Source: a virus. Taken from it: a stretch of 20,963 bases of DNA. The DNA lies in IMG/VR virus record IMGVR_UViG_3300023180_004895, positions 1 to 20,963 of that record. One strand, given 5' to 3'. Below, piece after piece: positions 1 through 7,634 of the stretch. Positions within the stretch are counted from its first letter, which is position 1, and every line of letters starts with the position of its first letter. The translations under genes and the position numbers were made by a program. The notes beneath the pieces are model-generated. The model saw nothing but the letters and a program-made list of their open reading frames with translations. It was not told the origin of the DNA and ran no database searches.

Positions 1-1732
1 GCTTCTCGATCTTGGGATGCTTGCGGAAGAAACCCTGAAGAGACTCGGAGAACTCCATAACCTCTGAGAGAGTTGGAGTGTAGACACCAGCCTTGATGCC
101 GTGCCTTGCTTTTGCGAGAGGTGTGGCCTCAGCAAGCATCTTGGAAGTCACAGGATTGACCTCAGAGAACGGGATCTCGTAAAGACGAGAGATGTCTTTG
201 ATAAGAGACTTGAGTTGTAGCGTGTTCCAGTTTGAGATTGGAACCACAACATCATCACCCCAAGCATCGATCAACTTGTCTTTGAGAACCATTGGGTCAG
301 ATACATCATAGTCAATGTCCGGATAGTCCTTAGCATCTGAGCGAAGGAAACGAGAGAACAGAAGACCATACTTGATCGGATCAACCTGTGTGATGCCGAG
401 AGCATAAGCAACAAGAGAACCTGCTGCCGAACCACGACCGGGACCTGCGAGCTGAACCTCTGCTGTCTTGTCTACGATTGCTTTCATCGTCAAGAAGTAC
501 TTAGCGAAACCACGAGAGTTGATAACATCAAGTTCTTCGTTTAGTCGCTTGTTGTATTGTTCAAATACAACTTTACTTTCAATTTGTCTGCTCTCGAAGA
601 GTTTTACAAGACCTTCGAAAGAAAGTTGGCCCAAGTAAGTTGTAGCATCTGTCCCAGCAGGAACGACAAAATTAGGCAACCTAACAGTGTTGTCAGGGGT
701 GAACGATTCAATCCTGTCGAAAGCGATAGTGTGAGTTTCTGTAATTGAGTTAAGGATGATTTCATCGTCGTAGGTTACTCCACATTCTTCTGAATACTTT
801 TTGTAGGACCTCCACATTTGGTTGCCGTTCTTTGGATACAACTCGTATCCGATCTCTTCTGTTGAGAGAGGCAACTCCATGTCGGCCCATTCTGGCTTTC
901 TACCAAGCCAACCTAGTCGTTTATATAGTTCTCTCGACTGCCAAGCGTCCGGATTGGGATAGTGACTATCGCAAGTTGAGATCAACTTTAAGCCAGTTTC
1001 CTTTGAAATCTGGATGATATGCTGATTTAGCTCATGTTGCTCTGGGATGTTGTTCCATTGCAGTTCGCCATACCAACGGTCGCCAAGAATGTCTTGGAAT
1101 TGCTTTGTAACCTTGCGCATGCAATCAAGAACTGCTTCTGGTCCTTCGTCTCGGTTCTCCCAATAACAACCAGCATAAACACCACCAAGGCAAGCCGAGG
1201 CAGCAATAACACCTTCGCTATGCTTCGACAGCAAATCAAAATCAATGCGAGGATATCGATAGAAGTTGTCTCCGGCATAACTTTGCGAGATCATCTTGAA
1301 TATGTTGTTGAGGCCGGTCTGGTTCTGAGCAAGAAGAACCAAGTGGCGACGACGATTGATGTCGTGCTTTGTAATGCTCTTAGATGCACCTTCGTTCTCA
1401 ATAGTTGTTCCGGAGCGCTCATTGTCGATCTGCTTTGCGAGCTTCTTATCTTTTTTGTATTCCTCGAGTTGAACCTTCCAGTCCTCGACCGATGGAATAA
1501 AGTATGCCTCCACTCCAAAGATTGGCTTGAAGCTCTTGCCTTCGGCTTTCATCTTCTTAGCGTGCATAATCTGATAAGCCAAGCCGTTCATGTTGCCATG
1601 ATCGGTCAGAGCTAGAGCCTCCGCTCCATTGCTGTAAGCAAAGTTCATGTGGTCTTCTGGGTAACCAAAGCCGTCAAATGGTGAGCCCACACCGCAGTGA
1701 GCGTGCAATCCTACAAATGGTATTCGTTCCAT
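1..1732 (-). CDS. dnaE: DNA polymerase III alpha subunit (C-family replicative polymerase), 3' end outside window
   Basis: Replicative DNA polymerase. The frame is open for all 577 codons visible and runs off the left edge; bacterial DnaE is usually near 1,100-1,200 residues, so about half is present. The N-terminal PHP domain has LHAH (H10, H12), a TDHGN motif (D44, H45) and GVEAY (E75). The polymerase core follows, with GPGRGSAAGSLVAYALGIT and the palm motif YPDIDYD, whose D472 and D474 correspond to the catalytic aspartates of the family PDFDxDF motif. The start is ATG at 1732, preceded by GGAGG at normal spacing and by its own promoter. PHP metal ligands look intact, so the domain could supply proofreading; that is inference. 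Phages more often carry A- or B-family polymerases, so a DnaE-type enzyme is a minority choice. Confidence 0.95.
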   Translation of the reverse strand, partial: MERIPFVGLHAHCGVGSPFDGFGYPEDHMNFAYSNGAEALALTDHGNMNGLAYQIMHAKKMKAEGKSFKPIFGVEAYFIPSVEDWKVQLEEYKKDKKLAKQIDNERSGTTIENEGASKSITKHDINRRRHLVLLAQNQTGLNNIFKMISQSYAGDNFYRYPRIDFDLLSKHSEGVIAASACLGGVYAGCYWENRDEGPEAVLDCMRKVTKQFQDILGDRWYGELQWNNIPEQHELNQHIIQISKETGLKLISTCDSHYPNPDAWQSRELYKRLGWLGRKPEWADMELPLSTEEIGYELYPKNGNQMWRSYKKYSEECGVTYDDEIILNSITETHTIAFDRIESFTPDNTVRLPNFVVPAGTDATTYLGQLSFEGLVKLFESRQIESKVVFEQYNKRLNEELDVINSRGFAKYFLTMKAIVDKTAEVQLAGPGRGSAAGSLVAYALGITQVDPIKYGLLFSRFLRSDAKDYPDIDYDVSDPMVLKDKLIDAWGDDVVVPISNWNTLQLKSLIKDISRLYEIPFSEVNPVTSKMLAEATPLAKARHGIKAGVYTPTLSEVMEFSESLQGFFRKHPKIEK

Positions 1733-1757
1733 GTTAATCCTCCGTGTTTGTGTTTAT

Positions 1758-1786
1758 AATATAACATTGTGCTTATGCTTTGTCAA
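1758..1786 (-). promoter_or_regulatory. sigma-70 promoter for dnaE
   Basis: On the minus strand TTGACA (1786-1781), a 17-nt spacer, then TATATT (1763-1758), with TGT just before the -10 (extended -10). It lies 26 nt upstream of the dnaE start. The -35 lies inside the last codons of the methyltransferase gene ending at 1773. Confidence 0.8.
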
Positions 1787-2711
1787 CTTCTTTTATACTT
1801 TTTTCAAAAACATTTTTACCTTTTTCGGATATATCAAACATTATATAACTTCTATTTAATTTAATACATGCGCGGCCGGTTGTTCCAGAACCAGCGAATG
1901 GATCAAGTATAAGGTCGCTTTCATTGCTGAACATCTTAATAATTCTTTCTAAAAGAGCAACAGGCTTCTGCGTTGCATAATCGACCTTTTCGGCACCAGA
2001 TGTATTTTTAATATCAGACCATACATCTCTAACAGGCACTCCTTGCATTTCATCTAAATATCTTTTTATTCGCGGAACGCCTTTTGCGTTGTATTGAAGT
2101 CGATCATCATTATGAAGACTCTGCATCTTTTCTTTGTTGACATACCACTGTCTCTTATGTCCATTCCAGACATAAGTCAAGTTTGGGCGAGGGTTGATAT
2201 GTGGTTGTGAGTTGTGTATCGCTGTTGTTACATATTCTTTCTTTTTTGAAGAACACATTTTTACATTTGATTTCTTTTTATATTCTTCATCATACGGCAA
2301 ATATTGTGGATTAAATGTTGATTTATTAGATTTTTTATAGCAAACCAAAGTGTCGTGAAATCGATTCATTTTATATTTGTTCTTTGCATTGCCGCCTGTG
2401 ACCCATGCGACTTCGTTGACAAACTTTTTGGCACCGAAGATTTCATCCAATAACATTCTGACGTGGTGACTAAATGTTGGATCACAATGAACAATCAGGT
2501 TTCCTGTTTTTTTCAATACTCTGTAACACTCAATAATTCTAGGCCTTAGAAAGGTTTCTCTAAATTCTGCCATTGTCCCAAAGTCGTCTGTAAAATCAGA
2601 AAAATCTCTACCTGTATTATATGGCGGGTCCATATAGATCGTATCTATTGATTCATCTTCAAGCGAAGAAAATGATTTTAAGTTATCGCCTACAATATAT
2701 TTGTTTTTCAT
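1773..2711 (-). CDS. beta-class DNA adenine methyltransferase
   Basis: S-adenosylmethionine-dependent DNA methyltransferase, 312 residues. The catalytic motif DPPYNT (residues 28-33) precedes the SAM-binding motif DPFAGSGTT (270-278), the order typical of the beta class (N6-adenine or N4-cytosine). DPPY favours N6-adenine; the target sequence cannot be read from the DNA. The start is ATG 2711, seven codons inside a longer frame opening with TTG at 2732, because AGGAG sits at the right distance before it and the longer version would begin inside the SD region. It has its own promoter. No restriction partner is adjacent; a PD-(D/E)xK nuclease is encoded about 12.5 kb away at 15247-15831. It could protect phage DNA from host restriction or mark it as self. 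Confidence 0.92.
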   Translation of the reverse strand: MKNKYIVGDNLKSFSSLEDESIDTIYMDPPYNTGRDFSDFTDDFGTMAEFRETFLRPRIIECYRVLKKTGNLIVHCDPTFSHHVRMLLDEIFGAKKFVNEVAWVTGGNAKNKYKMNRFHDTLVCYKKSNKSTFNPQYLPYDEEYKKKSNVKMCSSKKKEYVTTAIHNSQPHINPRPNLTYVWNGHKRQWYVNKEKMQSLHNDDRLQYNAKGVPRIKRYLDEMQGVPVRDVWSDIKNTSGAEKVDYATQKPVALLERIIKMFSNESDLILDPFAGSGTTGRACIKLNRSYIMFDISEKGKNVFEKSIKEVDKA

Positions 2712-2735
2712 GTTGCTCTCCTGTAAATACAATAT

Positions 2736-2764
2736 AATATAACATGAGCAACTGTGATTGTCAA
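2736..2764 (-). promoter_or_regulatory. sigma-70 promoter for the methyltransferase
   Basis: Minus strand TTGACA (2764-2759), 17-nt spacer, TATATT (2741-2736) with TGT before the -10. It sits in the short gap between the gene ending at 2773 and the methyltransferase ATG at 2711. Confidence 0.85.
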
Positions 2765-2772
2765 GCGGTTTA

Positions 2773-3156
2773 TTAAAATTCTTTTATATGTTCTTCGCAC
2801 ATTTGCGTGTAAATCCCAATGGAGCCAAGAGCTTTTTTGCCGCATATGATACAACAATCGTTTGCATTGGCTTCGGTCTCTGCAATCAAAGAATTGATAT
2901 AGAAATCAGAGCCCGCAAGATAGATGCGCAAGGTTCCAAATTTATTCTTAACCTGCATAATCTTGTAGTCTTCTGGGTTGTATTCTTTCTCTTTCATGTA
3001 TCGATCAAACTTTACCAGAAAGTCTGCGATGTATTCGAACCATCCGGGACCAATCTCAAATCCCCAAAATGATGAGCAAAACAAATGCTCAAAGTTATTA
3101 AAAAGTTCTTCGTATTCTTCTTCTCGGGAATACTTTCTTGGATACCTAGCTGCCAC
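2773..3156 (-). CDS. Small phage protein with C-terminal zinc-binding motif
   Basis: A 127-residue protein of unknown function. A central block containing VKNKFGTLRIY (about residues 69-79) resembles a sequence pattern recalled from many phage hypothetical proteins. The C-terminus has C102-x2-C105 and C120-x2-H123, a likely treble-clef or zinc-ribbon zinc site. The start is GTG at 3156, with GAGGT five bases upstream; it overlaps the end of the preceding gene by 11 nt, consistent with translational coupling. It is the last gene of the unit starting at the 4266 promoter. Zinc binding is inferred from the cysteine/histidine spacing only, and no catalytic motif is apparent. Confidence 0.75.
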   Translation of the reverse strand: MAARYPRKYSREEEYEELFNNFEHLFCSSFWGFEIGPGWFEYIADFLVKFDRYMKEKEYNPEDYKIMQVKNKFGTLRIYLAGSDFYINSLIAETEANANDCCIICGKKALGSIGIYTQMCEEHIKEF

Positions 3157-3406
3157 TTTTTACCTCGTATAGTTTAAAATCTGGGACATCTCTCAGTTTG
3201 TATGGGCCAATAATGACGTCCGAAAGAAATTTATATCCCAAGACAGCCCATGGATATGATGTTTCATCGTATTTAAAAATGTGGATTACGATGCCAATTT
3301 GACAATGGGATATTGGAACATACCTCTGTGCGTACTCACAAAAGTAAGAACCTTCTTCGAGTCGCACCAGAGAACCAATTTCAACCTTGTCGTGATTGAT
3401 AATCAT
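3146..3406 (-). CDS. Small hypothetical protein, possibly beta-barrel
   Basis: An 86-residue protein, not recognised. It opens with a VEIGSLVRLEEG-type stretch followed by alternating hydrophobic residues and GIVIHIF, a pattern common in small SH3-like beta-barrel phage proteins; the fold is inferred. It resembles in style the 84-residue protein at 7631-7885 (FEIGELALYVE...AVIISG), though no firm homology can be claimed by eye. ATG at 3406 lies 26 nt inside the 3' end of the preceding gene, and only a weak GAG precedes it, so translation is probably coupled. No signal peptide or membrane segment. Confidence 0.7.
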   Translation of the reverse strand: MIINHDKVEIGSLVRLEEGSYFCEYAQRYVPISHCQIGIVIHIFKYDETSYPWAVLGYKFLSDVIIGPYKLRDVPDFKLYEVKSGS

Positions 3407-3593
3407 TTACCATTTTCTCAAGATCTTCTTTGCTAATTTTGACAAGCGCTCTCGATGTTGTTCCATCTTCATTTGTCCACAATTCAAATGTGCAGTCACC
3501 AATATCTTCAAGTTCAATATAAAAAGATCCATCGCTTAACTCCTCAAATAAGTGCATGTTTTTGCTGATTGATATTGTTTCTCTTGTGCTCAT
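3381..3593 (-). CDS. Small acidic hypothetical protein
   Basis: A 70-residue acidic protein of unknown function with no recognisable motif. Alternating hydrophobic and acidic residues in the middle (SFYIELEDIGDCTFELW) suggest beta strands, and the C-terminus (ISKEDLEKMVNDY) suggests a helix. The ATG at 3593 overlaps the stop of the J-domain gene (ATGA junction at 3590-3593) and is preceded by GGAGG, so expression is coupled to the J-domain gene. It overlaps the next gene downstream by 26 nt. Confidence 0.7.
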   Translation of the reverse strand: MSTRETISISKNMHLFEELSDGSFYIELEDIGDCTFELWTNEDGTTSRALVKISKEDLEKMVNDYQSRQG

Positions 3594-4231
3594 ACTTTCC
3601 TCCTAAATAAAGTAAAAATAAATTCTTTTATAACATTGTCTTTTTGTTGTTTTTCCTCGGCTTGATAAAGTTTCCAACCGAATGTTGACTTATGATGGCT
3701 GATCTCCGCATTGAGAGATTTAATCTCTTTCTTCAAATGGCCATTCATTTTTTTATAATTCATTGGCTTAATATTTAATTCACTTGCAACTCTAATCAAG
3801 ATTGACCATTTTGCATTATTATAAGCCCAAGATGCTGCTTTAAACTTTGTATTCATTTTATTAAAGTAATCCATGTCGTCTTGAGACAAACGATCAGGGT
3901 GACATTTCTTAACAATATCTTTATAAAGTTTTGCAAAAACAACCTTGGCTTCTTTATCTTCATCAGACATCTGCTCAACGACAACAAGACCAGTCTCATC
4001 GGTCTCCGGCATTTGAGGTTTGAGGACCTTCTCTTTAAAGTTTTGAAATTGCTTTGTGTCTGATTTCTCAAGCTCTTGCTTGGAGATTTCGTTCTCTTTC
4101 AAGAAGTCAGTATAGTACTGTTCGAACTCAATGTGAATCTCTCTCATTGATTCTTCAATGATCTCGAGTTCTTCGTTCTTGAACTTTAGCTCGCTTAGCA
4201 AGCGCTTATATTCTAATTCGTGAATGCCCAT
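3590..4231 (-). CDS. J-domain (DnaJ-like) co-chaperone
   Basis: A 213-residue protein with a J-domain in the middle rather than at the N-terminus. The Hsp70-stimulating HPD triad is at residues 111-113 in the context KLYKDIVKKCHPDRLS, followed by FNKMNTKFKAASWAYN, the expected helix III of a J-domain. The first 60 residues are Glu/Lys-rich and probably coiled coil. There is no Gly/Phe or zinc-finger region, so this is a specialised J-protein, likely acting on host DnaK. First in a unit with three small genes. There is no SD before ATG 4231, and the promoter at 4238-4266 would place the transcription start at about that ATG, suggesting a leaderless mRNA. A later start at residue 29 is possible but also lacks a good SD and keeps the J-domain. 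Confidence 0.85.
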   Translation of the reverse strand: MGIHELEYKRLLSELKFKNEELEIIEESMREIHIEFEQYYTDFLKENEISKQELEKSDTKQFQNFKEKVLKPQMPETDETGLVVVEQMSDEDKEAKVVFAKLYKDIVKKCHPDRLSQDDMDYFNKMNTKFKAASWAYNNAKWSILIRVASELNIKPMNYKKMNGHLKKEIKSLNAEISHHKSTFGWKLYQAEEKQQKDNVIKEFIFTLFRRKV

Positions 4232-4237
4232 ATACTA

Positions 4238-4266
4238 TATATATCATATTCAGCCTTGATTGTCAA
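4238..4266 (-). promoter_or_regulatory. sigma-70 promoter for the J-domain gene unit
   Basis: Minus strand TTGACA (4266-4261), 17-nt spacer, TATATA (4243-4238) with TGA before the -10. The -35 and part of the spacer overlap the last codons of the gene ending at 4250. The predicted start point, about 7 nt past the -10, falls at 4231, the A of the downstream ATG. Confidence 0.75.
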
Positions 4267-5200
4267 GTCCTATTTTATTAAATTCTCGATAACCCATTAC
4301 AATCGGGTTTGGGCGTTTAATTTTTTTGCTTTCCTCGCATGATAGGAATGCGCAGTACTCCTCCCAAGAGCCAACATTGTAGAACCACGCGGGCTCAACA
4401 GAATTTTCATCTGAGAGATCAAGATCGATGAAGACATCACCCAAATCAAAATGTCGGGCAGAATATCGCTCGTGAAGAGGTAGTTTCTCTGTATGTCTTC
4501 CCATTTCGTTCTTCGGACTTGAGCGGTCATACATTCCAGTGCCTTTTTGCCTAATTATTCGGCGATACTTAACGAATTCTTCCTTTCCGAATGTAAAGGA
4601 AGCATAGAGGTTGTCTTCTACCGACAATCCATTTTTTGTTACATAGAAGTTAGTTTTTGCCCTAATCTGGCGACGGTGCTTTCTGAGGTCCGGAGAGTAA
4701 AATACCGAGAAAGGAAACGACACATAATACTTGTCGGGCTTGACCCACTTGGAAAGAAAGTCCGAAACCTTGAGGCAGGTCACAGCACCATGAAGAACAG
4801 ACCAAGCAAGACAATCTCTTTTGTCTCTGTCTTTTGGGTGAACCGGTGTATAAAAAATTGGGATATGCTTTTGGTAGTTCCTCGGCATTTTCGCAAAGTC
4901 GTTGTTTACATAGATGGGATCTTGAACTCTTTCTCCGAGCCTGTAGCGGAGCAGGGGAGCCATGTCGTCATTCACGACAATCCAAATTGTATCACAGCCA
5001 GCCCAAGCACATTCGTACACAGCATTCTCGATGAGAGTGTAGTTTGGAGAAATAGGAGCAAGACTTTCGTCCCACTCCATTCCAAAATCAACCTTATGTC
5101 CTGCGACTGGAATTATTCCTGCGAGGTGGAAGTTTTTGTCGTCGAGAAAAGGTTTGTCGTTAAGTTCGTCAGGTGATTTCCCTTTTGCTTCATTTTGCAT
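4250..5200 (-). CDS. Possible sugar-nucleotidyltransferase-like (GT-A fold) protein
   Basis: A 316-residue protein. Residues 27-90 read like the start of a nucleotidyltransferase domain: a hydrophobic strand and loop LAGIIPVAGHK, a SLAPI segment, TLIENAVYECAWAGCDTIWIV, then a basic helix ending RYRLGE. This matches the family layout (strand, GxG-type loop, K-x-L-x-P-I, 'le.av..a..aG...i.iv'), but the usual G-x-G-x-R loop is altered and the lysine before L-x-P-I is Ser-Leu, so activity is uncertain. The C-terminal 200 residues are not recognised. ATG 5200 has AGAGGA eight bases upstream and overlaps the previous gene by 88 nt. It is last in the long helicase-led unit. It may modify DNA or a virion component, but that is speculation. 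Confidence 0.6.
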   Translation of the reverse strand: MQNEAKGKSPDELNDKPFLDDKNFHLAGIIPVAGHKVDFGMEWDESLAPISPNYTLIENAVYECAWAGCDTIWIVVNDDMAPLLRYRLGERVQDPIYVNNDFAKMPRNYQKHIPIFYTPVHPKDRDKRDCLAWSVLHGAVTCLKVSDFLSKWVKPDKYYVSFPFSVFYSPDLRKHRRQIRAKTNFYVTKNGLSVEDNLYASFTFGKEEFVKYRRIIRQKGTGMYDRSSPKNEMGRHTEKLPLHERYSARHFDLGDVFIDLDLSDENSVEPAWFYNVGSWEEYCAFLSCEESKKIKRPNPIVMGYREFNKIGLDNQG

Positions 5201-5967
5201 AATTCCTCTAATGTGTGTAAAGATTTTATTTCACTTTTGATCTCTCGCCAAGCATGCTCTATCTTGACAGGATAGAATCTTTGTTTGCCATGTCTGGTGT
5301 AGCCATTGGGTCCACCTTTGATGTTGTGTTGCTTGAATAACTTATAGCAAGCATACTCAATGGCGACTTCGCTGTAATCCCAAGAGTTTAGTTTGGTTTC
5401 CTTGATTTTGGAAATCGCAACAAAGTCTTTCAGGCCGTCTCTAACTTTGGGTCGCCTTGAATCGTAAAAGACCAACTTTTGGGGAGAGTCATCTTCTCCT
5501 CTCATCACATCAGGAAAATCCTTTGAACCAACCTTGACATCAAACCAATCGTAAAGATAAACATTTCCAGTTTCTCCAACATCAGGTTCAGTAACCTCTT
5601 GATATTTAACAATAAAACGAGAACTTTGTTTTGAAACAATTGTGATTGTTTTTGTTTCGGTATCGTGTCGGAAGTTTGAAATGAGATCTGGTGCGATCAT
5701 GTAACCGCCCATGCCAAGAGCAAAAGCTAAGCGATCCCACACTTGTCCATAGGTTGGTTTGTATTCAAAGTGAAGAAAGTCAAAGTCGTGTGTACTGCTT
5801 ATAAACTCAACATCGCTTGGCTTTGACGGTTCATGAATAATAACGGGCAGTTCATTCTTGTAAGCGTAAAGAAGAGTCTTGATTGTTCGCCCGAGGACAA
5901 TCTTTGGTAAATTGAGTTCTATGATTCCTCCAATTGCAGCATTTTGTTTATCTCTCCGACCATCCAC
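5113..5967 (-). CDS. Conserved-looking phage protein of unknown function; start codon uncertain (GTG 5967 or AUA 5922)
   Basis: A protein of 284 residues from GTG 5967, or 269 from codon 5922. The N-terminus after codon 16 (IELNLPKIVLGRTIKTLLYAY) reads like a natural beginning: strand, G-rich turn, helix. The first 15 codons are the other-frame image of the upstream gene's end and have no SD. A perfect GGAGG (5931-5927) lies four bases before an in-frame ATA at 5922-5920, which overlaps the upstream stop as ATAG. Middle segments are rich in beta-type and charged residues (VKYQEVTEP, YDWFDVKVG). No catalytic motif or membrane segment was recognised. The gene overlaps its downstream neighbour by 88 nt. 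Confidence 0.75.
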   Translation of the reverse strand: MDGRRDKQNAAIGGIIELNLPKIVLGRTIKTLLYAYKNELPVIIHEPSKPSDVEFISSTHDFDFLHFEYKPTYGQVWDRLAFALGMGGYMIAPDLISNFRHDTETKTITIVSKQSSRFIVKYQEVTEPDVGETGNVYLYDWFDVKVGSKDFPDVMRGEDDSPQKLVFYDSRRPKVRDGLKDFVAISKIKETKLNSWDYSEVAIEYACYKLFKQHNIKGGPNGYTRHGKQRFYPVKIEHAWREIKSEIKSLHTLEELCKMKQKGNHLTNLTTNLFSTTKTSTSQE

Positions 5968-7634
5968 TCAACGTTAGCTGGGTCATCGATATCAACATCG
6001 CCATCTTCGCCTGTTCCCTGAACGGGAGCATCTGCGAAGTTTAATTCATCCATAAAGTAAGCAAGATCGTCCATGCTGAGATCATCAAGCGACTGAATTG
6101 TGCTTGGTCTTTCTTCTTGTTCTTCTGGTTCCATGTCGGCTGGCTGGACTCTTGCCAGTTTATGAGCATAAATGTAATTTCTGTAAATCATTGATTGAAA
6201 TATTTCTTTATCGCCCTCGTTCATTCCATCGTAGGCACCTTGAATTGGATTTGGAAGCTCTCCACCGACGGCCTCAAGATATCGGTCCAAGATTCTCAAA
6301 ACATCGTCTTCGTCTTCGGTCGTTCTGTCTTTAACTCCGGTGTCTTTGAAGATGTTGGCTTGGGCGCCACCAAATGTAAGGTTTCTAAAACCTGTGCTCT
6401 GAGCATAGCCTGAGTATTGTGCTGTTCCATATCGTTTTGGGATTGGAAGGGCTCCGTCCATGCCTTCAAGTCGGTTTTCGAAGCCTTGACGGTACATGGC
6501 CATGTCTTTTCTTAACATTTTGACTCTTTTGCGTAGAATGTTTCTTTCAAGCTTTAATTTGTCAATTTGTCCTCGTAAGATTCTCTTTTCCATATCGTCA
6601 GTGGCTGTTTTTAATTGGCCTAAGAGAGCTTGGATGTCATCTTGAAGTTCGTTGGCGGCTTCTTCTGCAACTTCGACATTGCCACGAAGAAGTTCTGGAT
6701 TAAAATAATGAAGTGAACCAAATTGGTACTCATCTTTCATGAACTCACTTACGGGAATGTACTCTGTTGTCGCGCGATTAAGTTTTCTTTTAAATTGTTT
6801 CTCACCTCGAGGAATCACAACTTCATAATTGCTTTTCTTTGGAGAGAAAACAGAATTGGCAACAGGGCCGAGTTTCTCTATTGCTGCTTCGTGAGTATCT
6901 TTGAGTTCCATGTCGGCCATAGATCCCCAGATCTCACCAAGGGCTTGGTTATATTTTGAGATGCTTCTCTTTGCGAGTCCACCCTTGCGAGTTGGCTTGA
7001 ATTGCTTGCGGAGTGGCTGAAGAAGGCCTGTAAGGCCTAGTTTCTTCATTGTTTTGTCTTTCACAGAGCCAACGGGGAACGGATGCTTTGGGTCTTTTGC
7101 ACCTTTGAGAGGCTTGACAATAAGAGACTGAACAAAGTCTCGTTGCTCATCGCTATAGATTGGATCTTCTTCATAGCCTGTTTGCTTTACAAGGTCTTGG
7201 ACATATTGCAAACGACCTTCGTATGATTCATCCGGAGACTCATTTGAAATGTTAATAAATAAATCAATATACTTGTCAATCTTTCTCGAGATGTCATCAA
7301 TCTTCTGGCTTACCATTTCTCTGTCTGCGTCCATAGCATCAAAGAGCATCTCGGCGTCTTGACGGAAAAGGTTTATTTCTTCCTGAGTTGGAGATTTGAT
7401 TACCTTTGATTCACTAGCTTGGATTTGAGCGTCAGGTTGTGCCGCCAGTCTAATCCTATCATCAATAGGAGTCTGCGAGATTGAGTTCTTTCCTTGATAC
7501 ACAAAAAGGATCTCAGAGATCTTCTCGGCAAAAGAAGTTCTGAGATCCTCGTATCGATAAATGTAGTCGTAAGCAAGATCGGAATCTTGCGACTCTTTTA
7601 AAAACTTACGCCAATTTTCAATCAATAGCTTCAT
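5919..7634 (-). CDS. Large coiled-coil protein with short amphipathic N-terminus, possible internal virion protein
   Basis: A 571-residue protein. It begins MKLLIENWRKFLKES, a short amphipathic helix; from memory, similar openings occur on uncharacterised proteins of many marine phages. Residues about 320-390 form a strong coiled coil (ELQDDIQALLGQLK, then MEKRILRGQIDKLKLERNILRKRVKMLRKDM). The C-terminal 100 residues are strongly acidic. ATG 7634 overlaps the stop of the preceding gene (ATGA); the frame extends further upstream to 7694, but those codons lie inside the preceding gene. No enzyme motif was recognised. Length, coiled coil and N-terminal peptide suggest a structural or capsid-interior protein; this is inference and it could equally be a tail or assembly factor. 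Confidence 0.8.
   Translation of the reverse strand: MKLLIENWRKFLKESQDSDLAYDYIYRYEDLRTSFAEKISEILFVYQGKNSISQTPIDDRIRLAAQPDAQIQASESKVIKSPTQEEINLFRQDAEMLFDAMDADREMVSQKIDDISRKIDKYIDLFINISNESPDESYEGRLQYVQDLVKQTGYEEDPIYSDEQRDFVQSLIVKPLKGAKDPKHPFPVGSVKDKTMKKLGLTGLLQPLRKQFKPTRKGGLAKRSISKYNQALGEIWGSMADMELKDTHEAAIEKLGPVANSVFSPKKSNYEVVIPRGEKQFKRKLNRATTEYIPVSEFMKDEYQFGSLHYFNPELLRGNVEVAEEAANELQDDIQALLGQLKTATDDMEKRILRGQIDKLKLERNILRKRVKMLRKDMAMYRQGFENRLEGMDGALPIPKRYGTAQYSGYAQSTGFRNLTFGGAQANIFKDTGVKDRTTEDEDDVLRILDRYLEAVGGELPNPIQGAYDGMNEGDKEIFQSMIYRNYIYAHKLARVQPADMEPEEQEERPSTIQSLDDLSMDDLAYFMDELNFADAPVQGTGEDGDVDIDDPANVEWMVGEINKMLQLEES

Noticed and set aside
1034-1615. 193-codon open frame on the plus strand
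   Set aside because: It lies entirely antisense to dnaE, whose PHP motifs and uninterrupted frame are clear; no plus-strand SD or promoter was seen.
4547-5176. 209-codon open frame on the plus strand
   Set aside because: Antisense to the nucleotidyltransferase-like gene, no SD, no recognisable protein features; explained by codon bias on the real strand.
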